Source: Acinetobacter sp. ANC 4470 (GTDB taxonomy: Bacteria; Pseudomonadota; Gammaproteobacteria; Pseudomonadales; Moraxellaceae). Taken from it: 64,000 nucleotides of DNA. Position 1 is the stretch's first letter. The number at the start of each line of letters is the position of its first letter. Shown in pieces: positions 1 through 9,759 of the stretch. The translations under genes and the position numbers were made by a program. The notes under the pieces were generated by a model. That model did no database searches, was not told the DNA's origin, and saw only the letters and a list, made by a program, of their open reading frames with translations. The stretch covers positions 124,001 through 188,000 of the forward strand of contig NZ_NEGC01000005.1 of assembly GCF_002135335.1 (NCBI RefSeq), read 5' to 3'.

Positions 1-430
1 AACGTTGCCCTTTTCAGATGATCCCTTAGTTCTTATTTGCCCATTAGATCATGAACTAAAGGACAAAACTCAGTTGCAACTGGCAAAGGTGATCCATTAT
101 CCCTTTGTTGGTTTAATGCAATATCATTCCTTACAACAATCCATTGAAACCCAAGCCAAATTATTAGGTTGCGCAATTCAGTATCGTTTACGCTTACCCA
201 ATTTTTCCGCAATCGCACAAGTGGTTGCCAATGGTGTTGGTATTGCCATCGTACCCAAACGTGCAGCAAAACGTTTAAATTCTGCTTACCCATTGCACCA
301 AATTGAATTAACGGGAGAATGGGCGAACCGTAAACTGTTATTGGCAGCGAAGAATTTTGATGAACTCCCTATTTCCTATCAACATTTCAGTCAATTTTTA
401 CTTTCAAAAACATCTAAATCATGCATTTAA
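1..430 (+). CDS. LysR-type transcriptional regulator, C-terminal part (cut by window edge)
   Basis: The reading frame is open to the left edge, so only about the last 140 residues of the protein are present. They look like the second half of a LysR effector-binding domain: hydrophobic strands around LVLICPLDHEL, then a conserved-looking stretch VANGVGIAIVPKRAA, which in this family is the usual G-x-G-I-A-x-x-P segment near the end of the fold. The N-terminal helix-turn-helix lies outside the window, so the DNA target cannot be judged. The next gene is convergent (TSUP permease) and the one after is a glutamine-synthetase-like ligase; either could be a target, but nothing here proves it. The family call is fairly safe, the effector unknown. 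Confidence 0.75.
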   Translation, partial: TLPFSDDPLVLICPLDHELKDKTQLQLAKVIHYPFVGLMQYHSLQQSIETQAKLLGCAIQYRLRLPNFSAIAQVVANGVGIAIVPKRAAKRLNSAYPLHQIELTGEWANRKLLLAAKNFDELPISYQHFSQFLLSKTSKSCI

Positions 431-462
431 TTTCAGCAAATTATTGTGGTTAAAACCCAGTT

Positions 463-1197
463 TTAAATAATTCCAAACTGATGCAATACCATATAGCCAC
501 CAAAAATCACCAAACCACAAAAAAATACTTTGCGAAATTTTTGTTCAGGAATGCGATAACGAATTTTTGTCCCTAGCCACATTCCAACGAGTGCAGGCAA
601 TAATGCAATCAATGACATTTTATAATCGATTGGAATATCTTCAATGGGGTTTTGCTGTAGAAACACAGCTAAGCAAATGGTTGAAACAGTAAAAGCCAAA
701 CCTAAAGATTGCACCAGATCATCACGCTTTAAATGTAAGGATTGCAAAAAAGGTACAACAGGAATCACCACCACACCGGTTGCTACTGTCAGCGCTCCAC
801 CTAGATAGCCGATAACAGGAGATAGCCATTTTTCATAGGGCGCCAAATTTGGCATGTTTTTAGCAAATAGACCGTACAAACCATATAGTGCAAGCATTCC
901 ACCTAACAAAGCTTCACTTTGAAATTCACCATGACCTAAAGTTGGAAAAATACTCCAAATTGAACCTAATATAATACCCAGTAATAAAGGCCAAAAACGG
1001 CGAACTAATCGTAGAACATGCCCCTCGGCAAAGAGCTGCCAAATGTTGGTGACCATTGAAGGAATAATCAGTAAAGTTGCAGCTTGAAAAGGACTCATAA
1101 AAAGCGTGAGTAGCCCCATAGAAACTGCGGGCAAACCTAAACCAATGGTTCCTTTAATCATGCCTGCAAGCGCAAATACCCCTATCACAAACCACAC
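463..1197 (-). CDS. TSUP-family (TauE/SafE-type) membrane permease
   Basis: An approximately 244-residue, strongly hydrophobic protein with about eight predicted membrane segments. The first segment runs into a glycine-rich loop (GTIGLGLPAVSMGLL), and the second half repeats the pattern with GGALTVATGVVVIPVVPFLQSL; this two-fold repeat is typical of the TSUP family, which moves small anions such as sulfite, sulfoacetate or other organosulfur or carboxylate compounds out of or into cells. The substrate here is unknown. I chose the GTG at 1197 because a GAGAGGT ribosome binding site lies about nine bases upstream; a TTG 18 bases further upstream would put that site inside the gene. It is divergent from the glutamine-synthetase-like gene, with an unexplained hairpin between them. 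Confidence 0.8.
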   Translation of the reverse strand: MWFVIGVFALAGMIKGTIGLGLPAVSMGLLTLFMSPFQAATLLIIPSMVTNIWQLFAEGHVLRLVRRFWPLLLGIILGSIWSIFPTLGHGEFQSEALLGGMLALYGLYGLFAKNMPNLAPYEKWLSPVIGYLGGALTVATGVVVIPVVPFLQSLHLKRDDLVQSLGLAFTVSTICLAVFLQQNPIEDIPIDYKMSLIALLPALVGMWLGTKIRYRIPEQKFRKVFFCGLVIFGGYMVLHQFGII

Positions 1198-1267
1198 TAT
1201 GAAAATACCTCTCAAACGTTGCAGTCATGCTAGAGGAAGATGTGAAATTAAAAAATCATTGTTTTTG

Positions 1268-1302
1268 GAAGGCAGCCTCAATATTTTCTTGAGGCTGCCT
1301 TC
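1268..1302. repeat. 14-bp perfect hairpin between divergent genes
   Basis: GAAGGCAGCCTCAA and its exact reverse complement are separated by the 7-base loop TATTTTC. It lies between the starts of two divergent genes, where a terminator is not expected, and neither side is followed by a long T run. It may end a short unannotated transcript or be a remnant of a moved terminator. Function unknown. Confidence 0.5.
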
Positions 1303-1405
1303 GTTATTTCTGTATTTTGATGGTCAAAAAAATTTACGCTCTTTTTACGTTACTGTTGAGATCAATATTTCTATAATTTTTTATCTCTACAGCAGTGTTA
1401 AAAAT

Positions 1406-2794
1406 ATGAATATGCCCATTGATAATCAAGCTTCAAGTTCAATAAATACGCTTTATTTGGAATCTAAAGATGCTGATCAATTCTTATTAGAAGTTGATCA
1501 ATACTTAAATAAATATCCCGCGACCGAGCATATTGATATTTGCTTGCATGATTTAAATGGTCATCTCCGCGGTAAAAGAATTGATATCAAGAGCCTTAAA
1601 AATCTCTCTAAAGGTTGTTATTTTCCGTTATCTGTTTACGCCATGAGTTTAGAAGGCAAAGTGATTGAAGAAAGTGGTCTTGGGAAATATATTGGGGAAC
1701 CTGACCATCTTTGCTTACCCATTTTAGGTTCTTTACGCCCTTGCGCAAACCAGTCAGAAAAACATGCACAAATATATTTAACCATGAAATCTGAAAATGG
1801 CTCAGACTGCGAATTTGAACCAAGAAATATCTTAAAAAGAATACTCTTAACCTTAAATCAAATGAATTATTTTCCCGTTATGGCAGGAGAAGTCGAATTT
1901 TATTTATATGCAAAACCCAGCAATCCCGAGCAAAAAATGGGGCAAACGCAATGTTTTGATGTCGATGCTCCCAACAATTATCAAACCGTATTAGAAAACA
2001 TCGAAATAGAAGCTAAAAAACAAAATATCGATATCACTGCAATTGTCGCAGAGAGTTCATCTGGTCAATTCGAAATTAATATTCAACACAGTGCAGATAT
2101 CTTAAAACTCTGTGATGATATTATGGCGATTAAACGAATTGTCAAACATATTGCCAACCTAAATGATTTAAATGCCAGCTTTATGGCAAAACCCAATATG
2201 TTGAGTGCTGGCAGCGGCTTGCACTTTCACATGAGTCTTTTAAATCAATTTCAACAAAATATCTGTGCAACGGATGATCTTAAAAAACCCAATCAACGCA
2301 TGGGGCAAATTATTGCAGGTCTAATTCAATTAATGCCTGCATCTATGGCCATTTTAGCGCCCAATATTAATTCTTTCCGCCGCTTTCAATTTGCGCATCA
2401 TGTGCCTTTAGAAGCCAATTGGGGCGTGAATAATCGCAATGTTGCCATTCGATTGCCCTGTGCAGACCAAGAAAATTGTCGTTTAGAATATCGGGTTGCG
2501 GGTGCCGATGCGAATCCCTATTTATGTATTGGTGTGATCTTAATTGGTGTATTACATGGCTTAACCCATGATGCACTTAAATTACCCAAAGCAACCCATG
2601 AAATGAAACCACATGATGCAAGAATATTATTGCCCAATCACCAACTCGAGGCGTTAAAACTCTTTGAAAAAAATGCCGTTCTTAAACAATATTTAGGTGC
2701 CGATTTTATGCAATTATGGACGGCTTGCAAAAGATATGAATACCAATTAGTCACCAATAAAATTACCGACTTAGAATTACAATGGGGACTATAA
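1406..2794 (+). CDS. Glutamine synthetase family protein (gamma-glutamyl ligase type)
   Basis: The protein is about 462 residues from the ATG at 1406; a second ATG at 1412 is equally possible, and the frame is open upstream but without family similarity. The N-terminal beta-grasp part contains CLHDLNGHLRGKRI. The catalytic domain shows GEVEFYLY (metal-binding glutamate), the SGQFEINI stretch, GSGLHFHMSL (ATP/metal histidine) and NRNVAIRLP with RLEYRVAGADANPYL, all characteristic of the GlnA fold. Its divergence from true GlnA and lack of the adenylylation-loop context suggest a GlnA-like enzyme such as gamma-glutamylpolyamine or gamma-glutamylanilide synthetase (PuuA-like) rather than the main ammonia-assimilating enzyme. 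Substrate not determinable from sequence alone. No other puu genes are nearby. Confidence 0.82.
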   Translation: MNMPIDNQASSSINTLYLESKDADQFLLEVDQYLNKYPATEHIDICLHDLNGHLRGKRIDIKSLKNLSKGCYFPLSVYAMSLEGKVIEESGLGKYIGEPDHLCLPILGSLRPCANQSEKHAQIYLTMKSENGSDCEFEPRNILKRILLTLNQMNYFPVMAGEVEFYLYAKPSNPEQKMGQTQCFDVDAPNNYQTVLENIEIEAKKQNIDITAIVAESSSGQFEINIQHSADILKLCDDIMAIKRIVKHIANLNDLNASFMAKPNMLSAGSGLHFHMSLLNQFQQNICATDDLKKPNQRMGQIIAGLIQLMPASMAILAPNINSFRRFQFAHHVPLEANWGVNNRNVAIRLPCADQENCRLEYRVAGADANPYLCIGVILIGVLHGLTHDALKLPKATHEMKPHDARILLPNHQLEALKLFEKNAVLKQYLGADFMQLWTACKRYEYQLVTNKITDLELQWGL

Positions 2795-2816
2795 AAACGC
2801 GATTTAAATGATCCAT

Positions 2817-3104
2817 TTAAGGGCGAATTTCTTTCAATTCTCTTTGAATAAAACGTTGGATCATTTCTCGATATAAGTGTTCAACCAAATCTGGATCTGT
2901 TCCCAATGCAATGGCTTGGGTACGGACCTTGTTAATCACTTGCTCGACGCGTTCTGGTGATTGCACATCCTGCACACTGTTCTTAAAACGGGCTGCTTGA
3001 TCCACATAAAATTGACGCGTTGCAATGATTTCAATCAGTGCTGTATCAATGGCATCAATCTTTTCACGTGCTTGCTCTAAAGACTCACATTTTTCTTTTT
3101 TCAT
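2817..3104 (-). CDS. Chorismate mutase, AroQ (type II) family
   Basis: A small all-helical protein of about 95 residues. The pattern A-R-E-K-I-D-A-I-D-T-A-L-I-E-I-I-A-T-R followed by a second helix with SPERVEQVINKVR and a third with LVEHLYREMIQRFIQREL matches monofunctional AroQ enzymes that turn chorismate into prephenate in the cytoplasm; related isochorismate-pyruvate lyases share this fold, so the exact reaction is not certain. The ATG at 3104 is preferred; a GTG at 3125 would lengthen it by seven residues. The start overlaps the end of the upstream gene by 20 bases, so the two are probably translated from one mRNA. Confidence 0.75.
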   Translation of the reverse strand: MKKEKCESLEQAREKIDAIDTALIEIIATRQFYVDQAARFKNSVQDVQSPERVEQVINKVRTQAIALGTDPDLVEHLYREMIQRFIQRELKEIRP

Positions 3105-4395
3105 CGTTGCTATCATCATTTTCACTTTTATATTTATCTTCTAAGACATTACTAAAAATACTTTCAATCATCCAGACCCGATACAAACTATTGAAGACAT
3201 AGCTTTGACCATCAATACGAAGTTCAAGTACTGGAAAATCAGGTTGTGATTTCATCTCACAGAGTATGTCATTTTCTTTCAGTTTGGCAGTAATATCTTC
3301 ATGGGTTAATTCATTGATGTCTAAATCACGCTTGAGCTGCTCAAAATGGGCTTTAAACGACATGTCCTGCCCTTTGGTCCATACCGCTTGTAAAATGCGA
3401 TACATCGCCTCAACCCGTTGCTCCTCAGGAACACTATAAAACAGCCGTGCCATGTCACATATTGACTGCTGTGTAGGACGGCAAAATGGGGTAAAGGTCA
3501 CTTCTGTACGCTTTGAAAGACGTGTCGCCAAACTCCAATCAAACAAGTCACGTCCATGATAAGAAAGCGGATAGACATTCAGTTGAATATTATAATAATT
3601 TGCCAGTTCTTCTTTAATATAAGCCAACAATAACCATGAAATTGGATCTTCAAGTGCAATATATAAATCCAATTCAGGATCTAAGGCTTGAATTTCATTG
3701 AGTTCCTCAGCATCACTAATCAGATGCTCACGCCAATCAATATGATTAATCAGGAAGATGGGATTGCCCGTTAATTGTTTTTGCTGTTTTAAACGGCGCA
3801 CCAATCGCAATAGATCATCGACCGCATGATATTTACGATCACTCAATTCAAAATAACTGGTAAGTACTGCATCATCGTTAAAAATACGTTCTGGAAAATC
3901 TTGCGCTGAATGATGTCGACTGGCCATCGCATATAAAGTACGTAATTTCCCATACTGTTTTTGCCACAGCATGTGAAATACATCTTCGAGTAAATACAGG
4001 AAATCTTGTCCACGTAATGGCGTGTTGCGAAGGATGGTTTCTGCTTGTTTTATCGCTTCAGCTGGCGGTTGTTCGGGGGTCTCATGAAAACTAAAACGGT
4101 GCTGTTTAGATAAAATTTGTGCATCGTTTAAGCAGTAGTTTTGCCACTCTACCTGTGACATATGGTTGGGAGGCTCTGCCGTTCGGCTAGAAATAATCAC
4201 TTTTAAAGGTTTGAGTTCATCACTCAAAATTTCCTCAAGCTCAGGTAACTGCTGTACAGCCAAATAGCTATACACATCATCTAAACGTAAGTGAATACTT
4301 AAACCGTGTTCCGTAGATAATACCACTTGGCGCGTCGGCTTTTGGTAAAACCAGCGCGATCGAAGTGGATCAAACCAACGGCGTAACAGTGACAT
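3085..4395 (-). CDS. Thioredoxin-fold protein of the DsbA / HCCA-isomerase type, tandem domains
   Basis: 436 residues, cytoplasmic, no signal peptide. An N-terminal segment (LDDVYSYLAVQQLPEL) resembles the start of 2-hydroxychromene-2-carboxylate isomerase-like DsbA folds, and a later segment (ARLFYSVPEEQRVEAMYRILQAVWTKG-type helix, about residues 310-345) resembles their helical insert with the AVWTxGxDxS pattern. No CxxC pair is visible, so a disulfide oxidase role is unlikely. The function is unknown; a glutathione- or thiol-dependent isomerase-like role is only inference. It is followed, with overlap, by the chorismate mutase gene. Confidence 0.5.
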   Translation of the reverse strand: MSLLRRWFDPLRSRWFYQKPTRQVVLSTEHGLSIHLRLDDVYSYLAVQQLPELEEILSDELKPLKVIISSRTAEPPNHMSQVEWQNYCLNDAQILSKQHRFSFHETPEQPPAEAIKQAETILRNTPLRGQDFLYLLEDVFHMLWQKQYGKLRTLYAMASRHHSAQDFPERIFNDDAVLTSYFELSDRKYHAVDDLLRLVRRLKQQKQLTGNPIFLINHIDWREHLISDAEELNEIQALDPELDLYIALEDPISWLLLAYIKEELANYYNIQLNVYPLSYHGRDLFDWSLATRLSKRTEVTFTPFCRPTQQSICDMARLFYSVPEEQRVEAMYRILQAVWTKGQDMSFKAHFEQLKRDLDINELTHEDITAKLKENDILCEMKSQPDFPVLELRIDGQSYVFNSLYRVWMIESIFSNVLEDKYKSENDDSNDEKRKM

Positions 4396-4407
4396 GAGAT
4401 AAACCTC

Positions 4408-4440
4408 GAAAAAAACCCTTGTAGTGCTACAAGGGTTTAT
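4408..4440 (-). terminator. Rho-independent terminator of the shorter ilvD
   Basis: Twelve-base-pair stem AAACCCTTGTAG/CTACAAGGGTTT, followed on the minus strand by a run of T. It lies just after the stop of the 561-residue dihydroxy-acid dehydratase gene, which separates that gene from the downstream thioredoxin-fold gene. Confidence 0.8.
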
Positions 4441-4464
4441 AACAATTTGTTAGGGAATGATCAA

Positions 4465-6150
4465 TTATACATCTAAATTGAGATCTGTGACTGCCCCTTT
4501 TTCCGCCCCTGTGGTCAATTTAGCAAACTTGGCTAAAGCACCATAGGTGTAATTAGGTTTTGGTTTCACCCAAACTGCTTTACGCGCTACCATTTCTGCA
4601 TCAGAAATATGTAAAGTCATTTCACGGGTTTCAGCATTAATCGAAATTCTGTCACCATTTTTAACCAATCCAATTGGCCCGCCTTCATAGGCTTCAGGCG
4701 TGATATGACCAACCACAAAACCGTGACTGCCGCCAGAGAAACGACCATCGGTTAAAAGCGCAACCGATTTACCTAAACCTTTACCAATAATAGCCGAAGT
4801 CGGTTTAAGCATTTCCGGCATCCCCGGCCCGCCTTTAGGACCTTCACCACGAATCACCACCACTTCGCCTTCTTGTACTTCACCATCCAAAATTCCACGC
4901 ATGGCACCAATTTCACCTTCAAATACCCGTGCTGGACCTTCGAAATATAAACCTTCTTTACCGGTAATTTTGGCCACGGCACCTGTAGGTGATAAATTTC
5001 CTTTTAAAATCACAAGATGCGAGTCTTTTTTAATCGGGGCATCAAAGGGTAAAATAATCTGCTGACCTGCTGGATAATCTTCTACATCGGCCAAATTTTC
5101 CGCCAAGGTTTTGCCCGTCACTGTTAAACATGATCCATCTAACATCCCTGCATCTAACATACGCTTCATTAATGGTTGAATACCACCAATGGCAATCAGT
5201 TCCGACATCAGATATTTACCCGATGGACGCACATCTGCCACCACTGGAATATCTTTTCCAATCCGTACAAAATCATCCAGTGACAGCTCAACGCCTGCGG
5301 TATGTGCCATCGCAAGCATATGCAGCACACCATTGGTCGACCCCCCCAGTGCAATCAACACTTTAATCGAGTTCTCAAATGCCGCTTTGGTCATAATATC
5401 GCGTGGTTTAATGTCTAAACGCAGTAAGTTCATCACCGCTTCGCCCGCGCGAATACAGTCAATTTTTTTCTCGTCTGAAACAGCTTCTTGCGCAGATGAA
5501 CCCGGTAAGCTCATACCAAGTGCTTCAATAGCCGATGCCATCGAATTCGCGGTATACATTCCGCCACAAGAACCCGGCCCCGGCAATGCCACTTCTTCAA
5601 TTTGTTTGACTTGAATGGCACTAATTTCACCTTTGGCATGCTGTCCGACCGCTTCAAACACAGAGATCATGTCGGTATGACCTGCACCTGGTTTAATGGT
5701 TCCGCCATAAATAAACAAACCCGGACGGTTTAAACGTGCCAAGCCCATAATGCAGCCCGGCATGTTTTTGTCACAACCACCAATAGCAATCACTCCATCA
5801 TAGGCCTGACAACCCACCACGGCTTCAATCGAGTCGGCAATAATTTCACGAGAAACCAACGAGTATTTCATCCCTTCAGTCCCGTTCGAGATCCCGTCAG
5901 AAATGGTAATGGTATTAAAGATAATGCCCTTACCGCCTGCTGCATTCACGCCCTTTTCAGTTTCACGTGCTAAACCATCAATGTGCATATTACAGGGCGT
6001 CACATTGGCCCAAGTCGAGGCAATACCAATAAATGCACGCTCAAAATCTGCATCTTTAAAACCTGTAGCACGCATCATGGAACGTGCTGGGGCATTTTCT
6101 ATGCCTTCATAAACAGGGGCTGAATGTTCGCGGATATTGTCTTTACTCAT
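4465..6150 (-). CDS. ilvD: Dihydroxy-acid dehydratase, short-form paralog
   Basis: 561 residues. Dehydrates 2,3-dihydroxy-3-methylbutanoate/pentanoate to the keto acids of valine and isoleucine synthesis, using an Fe-S cluster. The three cluster cysteines are visible in [16 protein letters not shown] and [14 protein letters not shown]; the C-terminal [13 protein letters not shown] and [18 protein letters not shown] are ILVD/EDD family signatures. The length and pattern match the 550-570 residue form found in many bacteria and archaea, unlike the neighbouring 609-residue enterobacterial-type copy. The start ATG has a GGAG site eight bases upstream. A sugar-acid dehydratase role (same family) cannot be excluded, but the motif set fits IlvD well. 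It has its own terminator. Confidence 0.9.
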   Translation of the reverse strand: MSKDNIREHSAPVYEGIENAPARSMMRATGFKDADFERAFIGIASTWANVTPCNMHIDGLARETEKGVNAAGGKGIIFNTITISDGISNGTEGMKYSLVSREIIADSIEAVVGCQAYDGVIAIGGCDKNMPGCIMGLARLNRPGLFIYGGTIKPGAGHTDMISVFEAVGQHAKGEISAIQVKQIEEVALPGPGSCGGMYTANSMASAIEALGMSLPGSSAQEAVSDEKKIDCIRAGEAVMNLLRLDIKPRDIMTKAAFENSIKVLIALGGSTNGVLHMLAMAHTAGVELSLDDFVRIGKDIPVVADVRPSGKYLMSELIAIGGIQPLMKRMLDAGMLDGSCLTVTGKTLAENLADVEDYPAGQQIILPFDAPIKKDSHLVILKGNLSPTGAVAKITGKEGLYFEGPARVFEGEIGAMRGILDGEVQEGEVVVIRGEGPKGGPGMPEMLKPTSAIIGKGLGKSVALLTDGRFSGGSHGFVVGHITPEAYEGGPIGLVKNGDRISINAETREMTLHISDAEMVARKAVWVKPKPNYTYGALAKFAKLTTGAEKGAVTDLNLDV

Positions 6151-6310
6151 GAAGCGCTCCGTGGCTTAGACTCATTCTGATTTAAATGAAGTCATGGCGA
6201 ATTATTATTCTTTTGATTGTATAGAAAGCAGCTGGTATGTAAACGTCTAACGCTGCTTAAGCAAATTTATCTTTTAAAGCTGTTCCACTGAGATTTAATC
6301 ACATGACCAA

Positions 6311-6412
6311 GCGACATGAATGTCGCTATGGCACTGTGTGACATCCTTGTCACACAGTGCCATAAAAGATTTTTGTTACTTTTGATCTCTCAAAAGTAAG
6401 TAATTATCTACG
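6311..6412 (+). repeat. Three-hairpin intergenic repeat, copy A
   Basis: Three hairpins in a row: GCGACAT/ATGTCGC (6311-6326), a perfect 17-bp stem with loop TCCT (6327-6364), and TTACTTTTGA/TCAAAAGTAA (6376-6399), followed by a CTACG tail. It has the same order and similar apical sequences as copies at 40096-40203 and 42363-42466, but most stem bases differ while pairing is kept. In this copy the middle loop is TCCT, the reverse complement of the AGGA loop in the other two, as if the middle palindrome were inverted. Confidence 0.75.
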
Positions 6413-6469
6413 AATTACCATTTTAAAATCTCAAAGCAAAATGTGATCGTGACATTTTCTGGTAACATT

Positions 6470-6497
6470 AAAAAAGCACCCCATTTGGAGTGCTTTC
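6470..6497 (-). terminator. Terminator of the longer ilvD
   Basis: AAAGCAC and GTGCTTT arms around a short C/G-rich centre, with a T run on the minus-strand side, directly after the stop of the 609-residue dehydratase. Confidence 0.7.
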
Positions 6498-6521
6498 TTA
6501 CTTAATCTGTAAAACTATAAA

Positions 6522-8351
6522 TTAAATTTCACGTACCGCACCTTTCGAAGCACTGGTGGTATGTTTAGCATAGGCTCTTAAGGCTTTAGACACTTTACGT
6601 GGACGCTCTTCAGCAGGCTGCCAACCTTTGGCATCTTGTATTTCACGACGCGCTGCCATCGTGGCTTCATCCACAGCAAGGTGAATGGTACGGTTTGGAA
6701 TATCAATTTCAATACGGTCGCCATCTTCCACCAAACCAATTGCACCACCTTCAGCCGCTTCGGGTGAAACGTGACCAATGGAAAGACCTGATGAACCGCC
6801 AGAGAAACGACCATCGGTGAGTAAAGCACAATCCTTACCCAAACCTTTCGATTTTAAGTAACTGGTTGGATACAACATTTCTTGCATACCCGGGCCACCA
6901 CGTGGACCTTCGTAACGAATCACCACCACATCACCGGCTTGAATACCTCCGCCCAAAATGCTTTCTACCGCAGCATCTTGGCTTTCAAAAACACGTGCTG
7001 TACCGTTAAATTTCAAGATGGAATCATCAACACCTGCAGTTTTGACAATACAACCATCCAGTGCGATGTTGCCGTAAAGCACCGCCAAACCACCGTCTTG
7101 TGAGAAGGCATTGGCTGCGTTACGAATCACACCTGTTTCACGGTTACCATCTAAAGTTTGATAATAACGGTTTTGTGAGAATGCAGTTTGCGTTGGCACA
7201 CCACCCGGTGCTGAACGGAAAAACTCATATACATCTGCATCTTCAGTACGGATGATGTCCCATTTGTCCAAGGCATCTTTTAAAGTTTTTTCATGTACCG
7301 TTGGCACTGACGTATCCAACAATCCAGCACGGTCTAACTCACCCAAAATCGACATAATGCCGCCAGCACGATGTACATCTTCCATATGTACGTCTTGTTT
7401 TGCTGGTGCTACTTTACACAGCACAGGAACTTTACGCGAAAGGCGATCAATATCGGTCATGGTAAAATCGACTTCAGCTTCATGTGCTGCCGCCAATAAA
7501 TGCAGTACCGTATTGGTTGATCCGCCCATAGACACATCAAGAGTCATGGCATTTTCAAAAGCCGCTTTGGTGGCAATTGAGCGCGGTAAAATACTGTAGT
7601 CATCTTGTTCATAATGACGTTTTGCCAGTTCTACAATCAACTGACCTGCGCGTTCGAATAATTTTTGACGGTTGGCATGGGTTGCTAAAGTTGAACCATT
7701 GCCCGGTAAAGACAAACCTAAAGCTTCGGTCAAACAGTTCATTGAGTTTGCTGTAAACATCCCTGAACATGAACCACAGGTTGGACATGCAGAGCGTTCA
7801 TATTCAGCCACTTCTTCATCGCTAAAGCTGTCATCTGCTGCCACAATCATGGCATCAACCAAATCGATGGCTTTTTCATTGCCACGGATTTTCACTTTAC
7901 CCGCTTCCATCGGCCCACCAGAGACAAAGACCACTGGAATATTAAGACGCATTGCTGTCATCAGCATGCCCGGGGTAATTTTGTCACAATTAGAAATACA
8001 CACCATTGCATCTGCACAATGGGCATTGACCATGTATTCAACCGAGTCAGCAATCAAATCACGTGAAGGCAATGAATACAGCATGCCATCATGCCCCATC
8101 GCAATACCATCATCCACCGCAATCGTGTTGAATTCTTTGGCTACACCACCTGAAGCTTCAATTTGTCTTGCAACCAATTGACCTAAATCTTTCAGATGTA
8201 CATGACCCGGAACAAATTGGGTAAAGGAATTGACCACCGCAATAATCGGTTTGCCAAAATCTTCATCTTTCATGCCTGTCGCGCGCCATAAGCCACGTGC
8301 GCCAGCCATATTTCTTCCGTGTGTCGATGTTTTTGAACGATAGTCAGGCAT
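6522..8351 (-). CDS. ilvD: Dihydroxy-acid dehydratase, long (enterobacterial-type) form
   Basis: 609 residues from the ATG at 8351 ([20 protein letters not shown]), the usual start of the E. coli-like IlvD; the reading frame continues 35 codons upstream without similarity. Cluster cysteines lie in [10 protein letters not shown] and [16 protein letters not shown]; the C-terminus has [15 protein letters not shown] and [18 protein letters not shown]. Catalyses the third step of branched-chain amino acid synthesis in the cytosol. It is a clear paralog of the gene at 4465-6150, transcribed in the same direction but with separate terminators, so the two are probably independent units. This copy is the best candidate for the main biosynthetic enzyme. 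Confidence 0.93.
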   Translation of the reverse strand: MPDYRSKTSTHGRNMAGARGLWRATGMKDEDFGKPIIAVVNSFTQFVPGHVHLKDLGQLVARQIEASGGVAKEFNTIAVDDGIAMGHDGMLYSLPSRDLIADSVEYMVNAHCADAMVCISNCDKITPGMLMTAMRLNIPVVFVSGGPMEAGKVKIRGNEKAIDLVDAMIVAADDSFSDEEVAEYERSACPTCGSCSGMFTANSMNCLTEALGLSLPGNGSTLATHANRQKLFERAGQLIVELAKRHYEQDDYSILPRSIATKAAFENAMTLDVSMGGSTNTVLHLLAAAHEAEVDFTMTDIDRLSRKVPVLCKVAPAKQDVHMEDVHRAGGIMSILGELDRAGLLDTSVPTVHEKTLKDALDKWDIIRTEDADVYEFFRSAPGGVPTQTAFSQNRYYQTLDGNRETGVIRNAANAFSQDGGLAVLYGNIALDGCIVKTAGVDDSILKFNGTARVFESQDAAVESILGGGIQAGDVVVIRYEGPRGGPGMQEMLYPTSYLKSKGLGKDCALLTDGRFSGGSSGLSIGHVSPEAAEGGAIGLVEDGDRIEIDIPNRTIHLAVDEATMAARREIQDAKGWQPAEERPRKVSKALRAYAKHTTSASKGAVREI

Positions 8352-8784
8352 TGTGTATTTCCAACAAAGTTTGTGCTCGAAATGAATTCTATGATTCACT
8401 CTGGCTGAATGATACTGATATATAATGCTAAAGCAGTCGAAATATAGACCCATCATACTATAGCCAGTTGTTTAACCTAGCCCCATAGCGATGATCTTTT
8501 ATGCGATAAATCTAGTGATATTTCGACAATTTATATCAAAAAAATTGTTACTAGAAACTAATATAACGCTATCGCAGCGATTTAAATACAAAACTTTCAT
8601 GAATAATATTTAAATTTTATATAAATTAAATTTATCAATAACAATTAAATCAATAAAGATAATTGCACAATTCGTACTGATTCATTTCAGGTTTTTAATG
8701 TTCAAGGACGCGTTTTACAGCTATTTTTGATTCTGATCAAGATATGCATTTTCAGTTTGCTATAATAAGAAAACATCTTACGAA
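8352..8784. other. AT-rich divergent intergenic region (ilvD / fmt)
   Basis: No gene seen. It must hold the ilvD promoter region and the fmt promoter. Long runs of A and T lie between 8540 and 8660. Confidence 0.5.
8758..8766 (+). promoter_or_regulatory. Extended -10 promoter element for fmt-rsmB
   Basis: TGCTATAAT, a perfect extended -10 (TGnTATAAT), about 18 bases before the first possible fmt start. No good -35 hexamer lies at 17 bases, which is tolerated by extended -10 promoters. Confidence 0.5.
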
Positions 8785-9759
8785 TTGAGCCAAATAAAGT
8801 TGAAAATCATCTTTGCGGGTACTCCTGAATTTGCAGCGGTCGCTTTAGACGCACTCCTCAAAACAGAGCATGAAATTGTCGCTATTTATACCCAACCTGA
8901 CCGCAAAGCAGGTCGTGGGCAAAAATTAACGGCATCGGCAGTTAAACAATTGGCAATCGAGCATAATTTGCCAATTTATCAACCTTTACATTTCAAAGCA
9001 TCAACAGAAGAAGGCTTAGCAGCACAACAAGAACTGGCTACTTTAAATGCTGATGTAATGGTGGTTGCGGCTTATGGCCTTATTCTGCCACAAGCTGTTT
9101 TAGACACACCTAAATACGGTTGCCTCAATATTCATGGTTCGCTTTTACCGCGCTGGCGTGGTGCTGCGCCCATTCAACGCGCAATTGCAACAGGTGATGC
9201 AGAAACAGGTGTGACCATTATGCAAATGGCAGCCGGTTTAGACACGGGCGATATGATGTATAAAACCATCTGCCCCATTGAGGCAACGGACACTTCTGCG
9301 AGTTTGCATGACAAGTTAGCCATTCAAGGCACAGCGGCAATTGTGGCGGTTTTAGAATCTACAGAAAAATTACAACACTATTTAGCAACCCGTGAAGTGC
9401 AGGATGAAGCACTCACCGTCTATGCACATAAATTATCCAAAGCTGAAGCGCAAATTGATTGGTCTTTAGACGCAGTACAAATTGATCGTAATATCCGTGC
9501 TTTTAATCCTTGGCCTGTGGCATTTATTGTACTAGATGAGCAAAACAATCTACGGGTATGGAATTCGGCCTTATCGCATGAAACGACAGAAAATACTCAA
9601 GTCGGTGAAATTATTGCCATTGATAAACACGGTGTACATGTTGCTTGTGCAAATCATACCGTCATCACGCTAACTGCTTTACAATGGCCAGGTGGTAAAC
9701 CGCTTAATGCCGTACAAATTTTACAAACCCAAAAACTAAATATTGGACAAATTTTATAA
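8785..9759 (+). CDS. fmt: Methionyl-tRNA formyltransferase
   Basis: About 324 residues. Transfers a formyl group from 10-formyl-tetrahydrofolate to initiator Met-tRNA. The N-terminal Rossmann-like domain begins KIIFAGTPEFAAVALDALL; the catalytic/folate loop HGSLLPRWRGAAPIQRAI and the following TGVTIMQMAAGLDTGDM are diagnostic. The C-terminal OB-like domain follows from about residue 205. No ATG start is available: TTG at 8785 gives MSQIKLKIIF, similar to the E. coli N-terminus, and TTG at 8800 gives MKIIF; with a promoter -10 at 8761-8766 the second gives a more normal leader. The stop overlaps the start of rsmB by one base (TAATG), so the genes are translationally coupled. Confidence 0.95.
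   Translation: MSQIKLKIIFAGTPEFAAVALDALLKTEHEIVAIYTQPDRKAGRGQKLTASAVKQLAIEHNLPIYQPLHFKASTEEGLAAQQELATLNADVMVVAAYGLILPQAVLDTPKYGCLNIHGSLLPRWRGAAPIQRAIATGDAETGVTIMQMAAGLDTGDMMYKTICPIEATDTSASLHDKLAIQGTAAIVAVLESTEKLQHYLATREVQDEALTVYAHKLSKAEAQIDWSLDAVQIDRNIRAFNPWPVAFIVLDEQNNLRVWNSALSHETTENTQVGEIIAIDKHGVHVACANHTVITLTALQWPGGKPLNAVQILQTQKLNIGQIL

Noticed and set aside
5189-8181. Plus-strand frames up to 169 codons opposite the two ilvD genes
   Set aside because: Shadow frames produced by codon bias of the dehydratase genes.
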